This document shows positions 54,295 to 62,532 of a stretch of 64,000 nucleotides of DNA, one piece after another. Made by a program: the position numbers and the translations under genes. Position 1 is the first letter of the stretch, and the number at the start of each line of letters is the position of its first letter. A model generated the notes under the pieces. That model ran no database searches. It saw nothing but the letters and a program-made list of their open reading frames with translations, and was not told where the DNA came from. The stretch spans positions 4,526,001-4,590,000 of the forward strand of contig NZ_AP027272.1 in NCBI RefSeq assembly GCF_036322805.1, written 5' to 3'. This stretch comes from Planctobacterium marinum (GTDB lineage: Bacteria; Pseudomonadota; Gammaproteobacteria; Enterobacterales; Alteromonadaceae).

Positions 54295-55852
54295 TGTAAC
54301 CAACCCCCATCAGTGCCTGTCTGATCTTCTCATCCAACTCCGTTGAGGTTTTTATTTGTTCAGCGAGTTGAGATGTCAATGTTGCCATTTCTTCCTCATA
54401 CTCTGCTTCATCTTCTTCCACTTCCGCTGCACCGACATATCGACCCGGTGATAGGTTAAAGTCATTCTTCGCAATATCGCTAACATCAGCCACTTTACAG
54501 AATCCCGGAATATCCTCGTATTCCTTGTCCGTTTCGCCCGACTGTGCCCATGCATGGTAGGTATCAGAAATCGTCAGGATATCTTCTTCATCGAACACAC
54601 GTAATGCGGCAGTCTCAAGACGCCCTAAATGACGGGCATCAATAAACAGGGTCTTACCTTTGTGTTTCTTGTCTTTACTAAAGAAGAACAAGCAAGCGGG
54701 GATTTGAGTGTTGATAAACAATTTTGGTGGCAATGCGACCATACATTCCACGAGATCGTCTTCAATGATCCCTTTGCGGATAACGTTTTCATTGCTGCTG
54801 TTTGAAGTCATTGCACCATTTGCCATAACTACACCCGCACGACCTTTGTCATTAAGGTGATGAATCATGTGCTGGATCCACGCATAATTAGCGTTACCGT
54901 CAGAAGGTTCACCATACTTCCAGCGAACATCACCTTTGACTTTGGCTGCTCCCCATTTTTCCTGATTAAATGGTGGGTTAGCAAGACAGTAATCTGCTCT
55001 TAAATTTTTATGGAGATCATTTAGCAATGTGTCGCCATTATGAGGGCCAAGGTCGAAGTCCAGTCCGCGAATGATCATGTTCATTGCGGCCATCTTCCAA
55101 GTTACTTCGGTATATTCCTGCCCATAGATAGCTAAATCTCCCCGGTTACCACCGTGTTGTTCCATGAACTTTTCGGACCAAACAACCATACCGCCAGAAC
55201 CAATAGCTGGCTCATAAAGCTGTCCTTTCTCCGGGGCAAGAATGTTAACGAGTACTTTTACGATTGACTCTACCGTGTAGAACGCTCCAGCACCTTTGCC
55301 TTCTTGCAATGCAAATTTACCAAGAAAATATTCGTAGGCCTGACCCAGTACATCAGCAGATTTATGTGTGGCACTGTCAAAGCCAATATCAGAAAGTAGA
55401 TCGATTAATTGTCCGAACTTATCAGGGTCGATATTCAGAGTGCCAAACCCTTTGTATAAGAGTCCTTTTGTTTTTGGGTTCTCGCGCTCTATTGCTTTCA
55501 TTGCTTCATCTAACAACTTCGCAATGTTTGGTTGCTTAGAGTGGGTTTGAATAAAATCCCATCGCGCATCAGCGGGCACCCAAAACACATTTTCAGCGGC
55601 GTATTCGTCACGATCATTAATAATATCAAGGCGATCTGCTTCGTCTTCTTCAAAATAATCTTCGTTATTTGGATCCGCTGTCCATTCTCTCAGCTTGTCC
55701 TGCATTTCTGTGAAACTATCAGAAACGTACTTAATGAATAACAATCCGAGTACAGGGTGTTTATATTGGGAAGGCTCTAGAGCGCCTCTCAATGCCACAG
55801 CTGATTCCCACAGGTTTTGGAATAAGGTTTTTTTCCCTATAGTCTTTACCAC
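54287..55852 (-). CDS. hsdM: Type I restriction-modification DNA methyltransferase (M subunit)
   Basis: 521 residues, an N6-adenine methylase. The SAM motif is LYEPAIGSGGMVVW (213-226, where DPACGSGG is usual) and the catalytic motif IV is LANPPFNQEKW with NPPF at 292-295. The N-terminal HsdM domain starts FQNLWESAVALRGALEPSQY. The start is GTG 55852 with AAGAGG upstream. The end overlaps hsdS by 8 bases. The gene is first in hsdM-hsdS-hsdR-RT, and a perfect palindrome sits in its promoter region. Confidence 0.95.
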   Translation of the reverse strand: MVKTIGKKTLFQNLWESAVALRGALEPSQYKHPVLGLLFIKYVSDSFTEMQDKLREWTADPNNEDYFEEDEADRLDIINDRDEYAAENVFWVPADARWDFIQTHSKQPNIAKLLDEAMKAIERENPKTKGLLYKGFGTLNIDPDKFGQLIDLLSDIGFDSATHKSADVLGQAYEYFLGKFALQEGKGAGAFYTVESIVKVLVNILAPEKGQLYEPAIGSGGMVVWSEKFMEQHGGNRGDLAIYGQEYTEVTWKMAAMNMIIRGLDFDLGPHNGDTLLNDLHKNLRADYCLANPPFNQEKWGAAKVKGDVRWKYGEPSDGNANYAWIQHMIHHLNDKGRAGVVMANGAMTSNSSNENVIRKGIIEDDLVECMVALPPKLFINTQIPACLFFFSKDKKHKGKTLFIDARHLGRLETAALRVFDEEDILTISDTYHAWAQSGETDKEYEDIPGFCKVADVSDIAKNDFNLSPGRYVGAAEVEEDEAEYEEEMATLTSQLAEQIKTSTELDEKIRQALMGVGYNV

Positions 55853-55899
55853 GTTAACCTCTTTAAAATTCTTTCATTAAACTGTGATGTAACGTAACA

Positions 55900-55917
55900 T
55901 GACGTAGAGTTACGTCA
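55900..55917. promoter_or_regulatory. Perfect palindrome between hsdM and the RHH gene, probable operator
   Basis: TGACGTA-GAGT-TACGTCA, 7-bp arms, lies 48 bases before the hsdM start and 60 before the RHH start. Related half-sites (GTAACGTAAC) are next to it at 55889-55898. TTGACA at 55924-55929 may belong to the RHH promoter. A site of this type between divergent genes fits autoregulation by the RHH protein. Confidence 0.6.
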
Positions 55918-55976
55918 ATCTATTTGACATTTTTTTATAGTATTTGTTAATCAACACCTCAAAAAAGACGAATTTT

Positions 55977-56156
55977 ATGGCTATTGGTACATCAGGGCGT
56001 ATTGTCATTGACATATCTCCCGAAGAAAAAAAGGCAATACATGCCGATATTAAAGCCAAGGGAATGACGCTGAAAGAATGGTTTTTGGAAAAAGCATATG
56101 AAGAGCTGCCTTCATTGAAAAGCAACAAAAATGGCGAAAATTCCTCCAAAGAATAG
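55977..56156 (+). CDS. Ribbon-helix-helix DNA-binding protein
   Basis: 59 residues from ATG 55977. The sequence GRIVIDISPEEKKAIHADIK followed by GMTLKEWFLEKAYEEL fits the beta-strand/helix/helix plan of Arc/MetJ-like RHH proteins. There is no toxin gene beside it, so it is more likely a transcription regulator of the divergent hsd operon, or of itself, than an antitoxin. The palindrome at 55900 is its plausible site. An in-frame start at 55944 would add 11 residues. Confidence 0.65.
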   Translation: MAIGTSGRIVIDISPEEKKAIHADIKAKGMTLKEWFLEKAYEELPSLKSNKNGENSSKE

Positions 56157-56269
56157 TTTGCTTAAAACGCAGTGAAGTCAATCTACAGTGCATTATTGTG
56201 TTGATGATAAGAATAATTAAAATTATCTTATTCGGCAGGAAATACTAACTATTATACGTTCTCTTATTC

Positions 56270-57169
56270 GTGAAAATATTTGACGACGAATCCCTACAAA
56301 GCGCCGTTTACAGGCTGCATCTTGTTCATGGCCTCACCCAGTTTACTAATGTGATCAGTCCAAAGGGAGAGTGGAAAGGTTTTCCGAGAATAAAAGCTGG
56401 CACTTTGGGACTATACGGACAAATAGGTGAAAAACGAATCCTGAAAATGCTTCAGAGGCAAGGTTTGGTTTCAAGAGCGGAAAATAGATTCGATTTACCC
56501 CACCTCTATCAAAAAGAGCTTACGTGCTTTTTCAGAAAGCCATCCAGAATCGGTAACAGAGTAGAACGTAATATCCCAATTAACTATTGCACTGACTGCG
56601 TTAGAGATAGCATAGAGCGCTTTGGTGTTGGGTATTTCAAATCTGAGTGGTTGAAGCACGGCTACTGCAACATTCATAACAAACCTCTAAACAAGTTACC
56701 AAAAACCTCGCTCAAGGAATCCTTACGCTGTCTTGAGGTGATAATGCGCGGCATAAAGCCGAGTGAATATGCCAACACACTAGCGCCGAAAGGCTCCGAC
56801 TACATTTATAAACAAAAGAAGTTATTATACTTCGCGCCCTGTTGGCAGGAAGATTTTATAGAGTTCATCAAAAGTAAACGTTTTTTGTTTGGGGAGGAAG
56901 TCGATAAGCATTTGCGCTTTTCAATCGTGAGCGACCAATTGTCTGAGGATTTTCTTGAGGAAATTTATGTTGTAAAAGATGTTTATGAAGCTCTCGTTCG
57001 CGCAAAGTCTGCTTATCTTTCTCAATTCATAAGTAAGGGCGCTGAGATAAAGACTGTTGGAACAGGCGTATTAAGGAAATCTTCAATTAAACAACGTATT
57101 CTCAAAAACAAAATGAAAGCGTGTCAGTCATGCGATTACATAAGCTGTCCTGCAAATGAGGCGGGGTAA
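56270..57169 (+). CDS. Second, short TniQ-like zinc-finger protein
   Basis: 299 residues. Early segment LQSAVYRLHLVHGL resembles the N-terminal helix of TniQ proteins. The zinc motif is YCTDCVRDSI (Cys107, Cys110), then VGYFKSEWLKHGYCNIHNKPL (Cys133, His136), the same layout as the TniQ zinc region. A second cysteine cluster (CQSCDYISC) closes the protein. It is much shorter than the tnsD-type gene and sits alone at the distal end of the element, 88 bases before the first TnsB-type repeat there. The start is GTG 56270 with no strong ribosome-binding site. It may be an alternative target selector; the family assignment is moderately supported. Confidence 0.65.
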   Translation: MKIFDDESLQSAVYRLHLVHGLTQFTNVISPKGEWKGFPRIKAGTLGLYGQIGEKRILKMLQRQGLVSRAENRFDLPHLYQKELTCFFRKPSRIGNRVERNIPINYCTDCVRDSIERFGVGYFKSEWLKHGYCNIHNKPLNKLPKTSLKESLRCLEVIMRGIKPSEYANTLAPKGSDYIYKQKKLLYFAPCWQEDFIEFIKSKRFLFGEEVDKHLRFSIVSDQLSEDFLEEIYVVKDVYEALVRAKSAYLSQFISKGAEIKTVGTGVLRKSSIKQRILKNKMKACQSCDYISCPANEAG

Positions 57170-57224
57170 GAATATAAAGAGTCCCAAGTGAACAGCTTTT
57201 ACCTTTCCGCGTCAGGATAAAATT

Positions 57225-57286
57225 TTAACGGGGATACTTTTTTGTCTACAAATTAATTAGCGGGTACACATTTTTGGTTGCGGACA
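57225..57286 (-). repeat. Distal transposon end with TnsB-type sites (Tn7 left-end type)
   Basis: Reading inward on the minus strand: TGTCCGCA, then a diverged site with GTGTACCCGCTAA (57278-57257), 10 bases, then a perfect ACAAAAAAGTATCCCCG site (57246-57225). Spaced rather than overlapping sites match the left end of Tn7. I do not see a clear third site. Confidence 0.85.
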
Positions 57287-57291
57287 TAAGT
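57287..57291. repeat. Target-site duplication TAAGT, distal side
   Basis: Identical to 40760-40764 and directly abuts the ACA at the right boundary of the element. Confidence 0.93.
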
Positions 57292-57294
57292 AAA

Positions 57295-57323
57295 AAAACC
57301 GATGAAAAGAAATCATCGGTTTT
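57295..57323. terminator. Displaced yhiN terminator
   Basis: The stem AAAACCGATGA/TCATCGGTTTT, perfect over 11 pairs, is flanked by A and T runs and can act in both directions. Without the transposon it would lie about 8 bases after the yhiN stop codon. It now serves the convergent FG-GAP gene. Confidence 0.85.
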
Positions 57324-57346
57324 ACCGCCAAATTGTTTATCCGTTT

Positions 57347-60175
57347 TTAATGTCCCAACAAAGACATTTTACTTTTGATGTCGGCCGCAGCAGGGACAAT
57401 TAACGGAACAGATTCAATTCGTTGTATACCATCTTGATTTGCCGAATTGTAGTTGTCCTTGTTTGAATTAAAAATGTACCAATAACCCGTCGAACGCCTG
57501 TAGACAGCTATGTCTGCTCTCCCATCACCGTTATAGTCTGCAACCACAGGAATGTCCGCGGAACCTGAACCGAAACTTATCCTCGTAATTCCATCACCAT
57601 GCCCAGTTATTGAATCAGTTCCAGATGAATTTCTGATGTACCAGTATTTGGTTGATGGTCTTCTCACTCCGATGTCGGCTTGTCCATCACCATCAAAATC
57701 GCCAATAACCGGGATATCCTCCTGCCTTGAGCCGAATCTCAATCGAGTGATGCCATCGGAATTACCCGTTATTTCGTCGACACCACTAGAGTTTCTGATA
57801 TAGAAAGTTCTGTTACTTGGACGCCTCACCGCTAGATCAGCTAAACCGTCGCCATCATAATCTGCTGGAATTGGAATATCTTCAGAATTTCTTCCAAATT
57901 GCAGTGCATCAATCGCACCTGTTGAGCTGTATTGCAGATACCACCAACCCGAGCTTTTATCGCGTATAGCAATATCAGTGACTCCATCGCCATCGTAATC
58001 AGCAGGAACAGGGAAGTCATCCCCTAAACCAAAAAATATTTCTCTGTCTACACCGTCACTGGAGTTTCGAACATACCATCTGAAACTAATAGGTGACATA
58101 AAAGCGATATCCGCAATCCCATCTCCATCAAAATCCCCTGTTACCGGGATGTCACTGGAGTGTGCCGCAACATTGGCTTCAATTTGACCATCTCCGTCAC
58201 TCAGCTCAACAATGCTTCTGACTGAATTCCTGTCAAAATAGGCAATATCCGCTACAGAATCACCATCAAAATCGTATGCTGTATGTGAGGGCTTCTGTAT
58301 TTGCTCCAGCTCTTCTCCCGCCCCCAAATCGATTCGATAAATCTGGTTATAAGAGTCTCCGCCATTTCTTCTCAATCCCAGTTCGGGAAGTACATTATTA
58401 TTTCCCGTTTCAATGAAAAGATAGCGACCATTCCCAGAGAAACTAAAATGATCCATTGAAACAGGCATTCCATTAGGAGTCACGATTGTCTGATGAGTCT
58501 GGGTTAGCGTATCAATGCGAGAATACATTCTGCGATCCCAGTAACGGTCGAACACATCATCGTAAATAGGATAAGTAAGACCGTATCGACCAGAACTACC
58601 CGCGGTAATTTTCCCGTATACCGCATTGGGTTCACCTTTATTGGAGTAACTTTCGACCCAGTCAGTCTGTTCTGTTATCAAATCTCTGCGGAATCGCAAT
58701 GCTACTCTGGAATAATCACTATTGGTGTATCCGAAATCGGATGCTTGTCCTTCAAAAAATACATGACGGGCATCAGCCGAAATTCCTGTTAGTGTTATTT
58801 CTTCGTCAACTACCAAACGACCCGAAGGAGTATAATTTGTAGAGCGTATCAGGCCTGAGCTAACTTCAGCGTGATAAATATGAGTCTGACCTGAAGACTC
58901 TGCGTTTAACGCTTCACCAAAATAATGGAAAGCAATATTATCTCCACTATCATCCATAAAAATCTGATTGAATGTTCCACCAATCTGAGCATTAACATCT
59001 TCGTATCCCTGATCTAACCAGGTCAACTCTTCATCTATCATGTCTACTCTGACAGCATGCCAACCACTTGATAATCTGACCCCGGTTTCAAGATTATAAT
59101 TAACTAAAACTGTGACATATCGACCGTCTGCGTTAATTGCATTCGGACCCACAACAGTTATTTCACTATTGCGAGCCAGACTATTGACCAACTGCTCAAG
59201 ATTCGTGACTTGGCCCGTACTAAGGTCTGCGTAATAGGGATCTCTGGTGCTGTCCCAAAATACCGCTTTGGTACCATCCCTGCTTATTGCGCCAGTGTGA
59301 TAAGAGCTAGAGCCCGAAAATTTCAACTCCTGCACATCTCCAGTAGCTAGATTATTATGAAATACGCGATACTCTCTCCCCACATAGGTTCTATAAGTGA
59401 GGTTATCCCCACTGTAATCTGTAGCTATCAATGTAGAGTAAGGTTGCTCGGAAAAGTTTCCTGATGCATCTCTGGAAACAAGTTCAGCAGTCGTGCTTAC
59501 CTGCATAAAAGCATCAGAAACACGCCCGTGTAATGCCTGAAAAATAACATTATCTAAATATAAAACTGCAGAAGTTGCTCCGTCAGGCGGCTGGATTTCA
59601 AATACAATTGTCTGCTCACCATTGTAATAATTCGAACGCATGTAGATGTCATCATACTCTTGATCTGGATAGAAATAGTCTGAATCGCTACGACTTGTCA
59701 TCGCAACACGCATGCCATTACTCGAGCCGATTACATAGCCACGAGATTCAAATGCTACCCCATAAGCAGTTGAATCAAACGAAAGAGAGAAAAAACCGCT
59801 ACGGGTGGCATCAATCAGCTCAATCTTAGCAGCACCCGATTGGGAGGCGCCTTGGGAACTAGAATGTGAAATCTGAATATTTTGAAGGGAATCAAAGGCT
59901 AGAATATCGTCTACTGCTTCAAAATCATTTTGAGCTAGCATTAGCCTTGAAGTGGAGAGGATGTTTTTTGGGTCCGATCCCCCTACGTATTCAGCAAAAT
60001 TGGTTTGTCCATCATTATCTGGGTCTCTGGAACTGTCGTTGCTATTGGGATCAGTACCGATATCAATTTCAACTTCATCGGGAATTCCATCCCCATCTGA
60101 ATCTGTTTGAGTCTCTTGTGCTACTACAGAGGATACCAATAAGCTCGCGTAAATGATGAATTTTTTCATCTTCAT
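57347..60175 (-). CDS. Secreted FG-GAP/VCBS-repeat protein with thrombospondin-type calcium repeats
   Basis: 942 residues with a signal peptide (KFIIYASLLVSSVVA). Just after it is a calcium-binding thrombospondin-3-like segment, DSDGDGIPDEVEIDIGTDP followed by DPDNDGQTNFAEY. A long TolB/WD-like beta-propeller region with repeated RYVTVLVNY/RYLFIETGN-type blades follows (about 250-600). Six FG-GAP units close the protein, each with D(F/Y)DGDG.AD(I/L)A: for example DFDGDGIADIAFM and DYDGDGVTDIAIR. AAGGAGA precedes ATG 60175. It is probably an exported calcium-dependent surface or matrix protein. Confidence 0.88.
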   Translation of the reverse strand: MKMKKFIIYASLLVSSVVAQETQTDSDGDGIPDEVEIDIGTDPNSNDSSRDPDNDGQTNFAEYVGGSDPKNILSTSRLMLAQNDFEAVDDILAFDSLQNIQISHSSSQGASQSGAAKIELIDATRSGFFSLSFDSTAYGVAFESRGYVIGSSNGMRVAMTSRSDSDYFYPDQEYDDIYMRSNYYNGEQTIVFEIQPPDGATSAVLYLDNVIFQALHGRVSDAFMQVSTTAELVSRDASGNFSEQPYSTLIATDYSGDNLTYRTYVGREYRVFHNNLATGDVQELKFSGSSSYHTGAISRDGTKAVFWDSTRDPYYADLSTGQVTNLEQLVNSLARNSEITVVGPNAINADGRYVTVLVNYNLETGVRLSSGWHAVRVDMIDEELTWLDQGYEDVNAQIGGTFNQIFMDDSGDNIAFHYFGEALNAESSGQTHIYHAEVSSGLIRSTNYTPSGRLVVDEEITLTGISADARHVFFEGQASDFGYTNSDYSRVALRFRRDLITEQTDWVESYSNKGEPNAVYGKITAGSSGRYGLTYPIYDDVFDRYWDRRMYSRIDTLTQTHQTIVTPNGMPVSMDHFSFSGNGRYLFIETGNNNVLPELGLRRNGGDSYNQIYRIDLGAGEELEQIQKPSHTAYDFDGDSVADIAYFDRNSVRSIVELSDGDGQIEANVAAHSSDIPVTGDFDGDGIADIAFMSPISFRWYVRNSSDGVDREIFFGLGDDFPVPADYDGDGVTDIAIRDKSSGWWYLQYSSTGAIDALQFGRNSEDIPIPADYDGDGLADLAVRRPSNRTFYIRNSSGVDEITGNSDGITRLRFGSRQEDIPVIGDFDGDGQADIGVRRPSTKYWYIRNSSGTDSITGHGDGITRISFGSGSADIPVVADYNGDGRADIAVYRRSTGYWYIFNSNKDNYNSANQDGIQRIESVPLIVPAAADIKSKMSLLGH
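57490..58160. repeat. Internal tandem repeats encoding FG-GAP units
   Basis: Units of roughly 100-160 bases repeat with phrases such as CCATCACCATCAAAATC and ATATCCGC or ATGTCGGC. They encode successive DxDGDGxADIA blades followed by WYIRNSSG-like strands. The two central units (about 57590-57800) are the most alike. Confidence 0.7.
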
Positions 60176-60720
60176 GAAAGTCTCTCCTTAACTAAAATAG
60201 TTTTAACAGCAACATCAAAACACATCAGACTGTTTCTGATACAATCGGGCCACACCCAATCGAAATCAACGTCCCTGTGTCATGAAAACCTCTTTATGAT
60301 AGTTTATAAGCACAAAATGTGTAATGTGAATTACACATATATTCTTCTGTTGTTTTATCAGACCACAAGTTCTGACGTGAGCAGGCTTTTCTGATTTCAG
60401 GTTCAGATAACATCAAACATGCCAATATAGAAACACCGAAAAGACTAGCTAATGAGATAAATAAGGTAGGTTGTGATAACACATGGCCAGTCTTCATCGC
60501 GTTTTAGTCCCAACACAACAACTATTAGGCCAATAACCAAGAAAAAAATGCCTCGCTAAACACTCAAGGCATAGAAACTAATCAATGAGGGATGTCAATA
60601 TTTAGCGCTATGGAGCCAAGGCGAGTTCCATCAAAAAAGTGACTGACATCCGCCACATAATTGCATTAAGAAAAGGTCTGATTAGATATTTAATAATGAC
60701 TCAAGATTGAAACAAGCCTG
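60176..60720. other. Mostly non-coding region between the FG-GAP and hydrolase genes
   Basis: It contains the promoter region of the FG-GAP gene and a perfect inverted repeat ATGTGTAA-TGTGAA-TTACACAT at 60317-60338. Apart from one weak small reading frame (60294-60497), nothing else is seen. Confidence 0.5.
60294..60497 (-). CDS. Possible small membrane protein
   Basis: 67 residues with one hydrophobic segment (LFISLASLFGVSILACLML) and a Cys-containing tail (KACSRQ, EYMCNSHYTFC). There is no ribosome-binding site at ATG 60497, and the inverted repeat at 60317 lies within it, so it may be spurious. Confidence 0.25.
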   Translation of the reverse strand: MKTGHVLSQPTLFISLASLFGVSILACLMLSEPEIRKACSRQNLWSDKTTEEYMCNSHYTFCAYKLS

Positions 60721-61896
60721 TTATTTGTCATTCAGCAATTTCTGATACTCCAACAACTGCCTGTCACCATTGCCACCCTGCATAGAGATACCCGTTTTTA
60801 ATTGCGCCAATGCCTCTTTATCCTTTTTGAGATAGGCATTCAGAAAAAGTAATTCCCAGTTATTTCGATCCTGCCAGCTGCCTTCTTGAAACGCATGGGT
60901 TTGATCTATTAACTCAACGACGTAGGTAGGACCTTTGAGTTGTTTGATCGCAGGCAAAATAAAGTCCGCCGGGGTAACGTCATCTTTACCACCAAATAGT
61001 GTGATGATGGGTATATCTATTCCAGCCAGCCCGATATTCTTGTCACCGAATGCATAGACATTTTGACCAGAATAACTGCCTCCGGTCCAAGGTGCCGTCG
61101 CAACAGCCGCGGAGATCAATGGGTGATGCACTGTGTTTGCTTCTCCACTTACCTTTCCGCCCGCTGTGGCGAGTGCGGTAAAACCACCAAAGCTAAAACC
61201 ACTGATTGCAATGTTTTCTCTATCGATAAAAGGACCAAATTCATTGCTGTCTAGTAGAGAATCAATTACGGCTTTAGTGATTAGCGGTCGTAAAAACTGG
61301 GTATGGTCAGCGCCACTTAGCGTTCTATGAGTGCGATTTTCTCCGTAGGTGATCACCGCAACAATATAGCCATGACGAGCTATGCCATTAGCGTGCTCAA
61401 TATCATAAATGCCATGAGCATTTGAACCATGTGAGAGAATAACTAAAGGGTATTTGTCCTGTGTTGTTGCCAGCCGAGGTTTTTCACCTGGTAACAGCAT
61501 GTGTGCGAATGAACCATAGTTAGCATTGTGATAGGGAAAGTCATATGGATTGGGATCAGCAATTTGCTGCGTCGGGTAAGTCACATAAGAAACGACATCA
61601 AGGGTTTCGTCACGCACCGGGCCATAAAGGTCCTCGTCGGGGATCTTAACATCAACAATCCATGCACTTTCTGGATACTTCATTAAATCAGCCACATACT
61701 TTGTGCTGCCGAAAAATGAACTATTACCTATAAGGTGTGTGTGCATGTCTTCATCGCTCATATCCTTATGTTTATCAGCTATTTGCATGTTAGTGGATGC
61801 AACCGCATAGGGACCATGAGGCAACGGTGTAAGTTCCTTGGCGTATACGCTAAGACATGTTGTAGATAACCATACCAATAATAATAATCGAGCCAT
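60721..61896 (-). CDS. Exported alpha/beta hydrolase (dienelactone-hydrolase/PAF-acetylhydrolase-like)
   Basis: 391 residues with a signal peptide (LLLLVWLSTTCLSVYA). The oxyanion segment is PLVILSHGSNAHG, the nucleophile elbow is ISGFSFGGFTALA, the acid is in LFGGKDDVTPADF and the base in DQTHAFQEG. An N-terminal extension of about 120 residues precedes the hydrolase core, as in PAF-acetylhydrolase-type enzymes (DVVSYVTYPTQ). It is likely a periplasmic ester hydrolase of unknown substrate, transcribed alone. Confidence 0.83.
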   Translation of the reverse strand: MARLLLLVWLSTTCLSVYAKELTPLPHGPYAVASTNMQIADKHKDMSDEDMHTHLIGNSSFFGSTKYVADLMKYPESAWIVDVKIPDEDLYGPVRDETLDVVSYVTYPTQQIADPNPYDFPYHNANYGSFAHMLLPGEKPRLATTQDKYPLVILSHGSNAHGIYDIEHANGIARHGYIVAVITYGENRTHRTLSGADHTQFLRPLITKAVIDSLLDSNEFGPFIDRENIAISGFSFGGFTALATAGGKVSGEANTVHHPLISAAVATAPWTGGSYSGQNVYAFGDKNIGLAGIDIPIITLFGGKDDVTPADFILPAIKQLKGPTYVVELIDQTHAFQEGSWQDRNNWELLFLNAYLKKDKEALAQLKTGISMQGGNGDRQLLEYQKLLNDK

Positions 61897-62017
61897 AGAC
61901 GGTTTAACTTTGGTTATGAATCATTTCAGTCGCTTTATATTAAATGATGATTTGATAAACAGTAAAACTAAAATGTAACCGCTTACAACTGTGAAGATGA
62001 AACTGGAAGGCTACGCC

Positions 62018-62350
62018 ATGAAGCTCTACCGGAATATTCGACACAAGAACGAGCAGGCCAAGCGCTGGCTGAGAGAACAGTTGGCTCTGGTGGCATATTC
62101 GGATCAAAATCTCACCAGCGGAATGCAAATTAGTCCGGCCACCTTAAAACGCAAACTGAAACAACACGGCACCAGCTTTCAGAAATTGCAGGATTTGAGT
62201 AAAGCGCAAACCGCATTGTTCGACTTAAAAGTGAAAAACCTTACTAATGAACAGGCTGCGCAATCATCGCAATTCAAAAACTTACCCAACTTCCGACGCA
62301 CCATAAAACGCTGGACGGGTATGACGCCCAGTGAATTGAAATCAGGGTAA
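62018..62350 (+). CDS. AraC-type HTH domain protein lacking a sensor domain
   Basis: 110 residues from ATG 62018 (GGAAGG 8 bases upstream). Two HTH units of an AraC DNA-binding domain are visible: REQLALVAYSDQNLTSGMQISPATLKRKLKQHG, where ISPATLKRKLKQHG is the recognition helix region, and LTNEQAAQSSQFKNLPNFRRTIKRWTGMTPSEL, where the final stretch is the AraC signature. There is no ligand-binding domain, so it resembles MarA/SoxS-sized regulators. It is divergent from the hydrolase gene and could regulate it. Confidence 0.8.
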   Translation: MKLYRNIRHKNEQAKRWLREQLALVAYSDQNLTSGMQISPATLKRKLKQHGTSFQKLQDLSKAQTALFDLKVKNLTNEQAAQSSQFKNLPNFRRTIKRWTGMTPSELKSG

Positions 62351-62532
62351 ATCGCTTGCCTGTTGGAGATCGTCGTATCCTTGTAAAACTTTCAGGTTAC
62401 TAGATAAAATTTACCGCCCCTCCCCTTACAAGATTCCCAACAAAAAAAATTTACACTTAATATCAATAACTTATGCATTGGCATTGTTCTGGCTTTGATT
62501 TCCTTGAAGCAATCATTCCCGTAGGAGTACAA

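Larger units (their letters stand above)
40765..57286 (+). mobile_element. Complete Tn7-like transposon inserted at the 3' end of yhiN
   Basis: 16,522 bp bounded by TGTGCAAA at the left and TTGCGGACA (reverse TGTCCGCA) at the right, each end flanked by TAAGT. TnsB-type repeats follow 8 bases inside each end, as in Tn7. The core genes tnsA-tnsB-tnsC-tniQ run inward from the yhiN-proximal end. Cargo runs the other way: hsdM-hsdS-hsdR, a reverse transcriptase, a lipoprotein and a membrane protein, plus an RHH regulator and a second TniQ-like protein. There is no TnsE, CRISPR array or Cas gene. All core genes are full length with intact catalytic motifs, so it could be active. Joining 40764 to 57292 restores yhiN followed by its terminator. 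Confidence 0.95.

Noticed and set aside
55977-56156. Toxin-antitoxin module based on the RHH protein
   Set aside because: No toxin-sized gene lies next to it; the neighbours are hsdM (divergent) and the TniQ-like gene 113 bases away.
40765-57286. CRISPR-associated transposon (CAST)
   Set aside because: No cas5, cas6, cas7, cas8, cas12k or repeat array lies between the ends.
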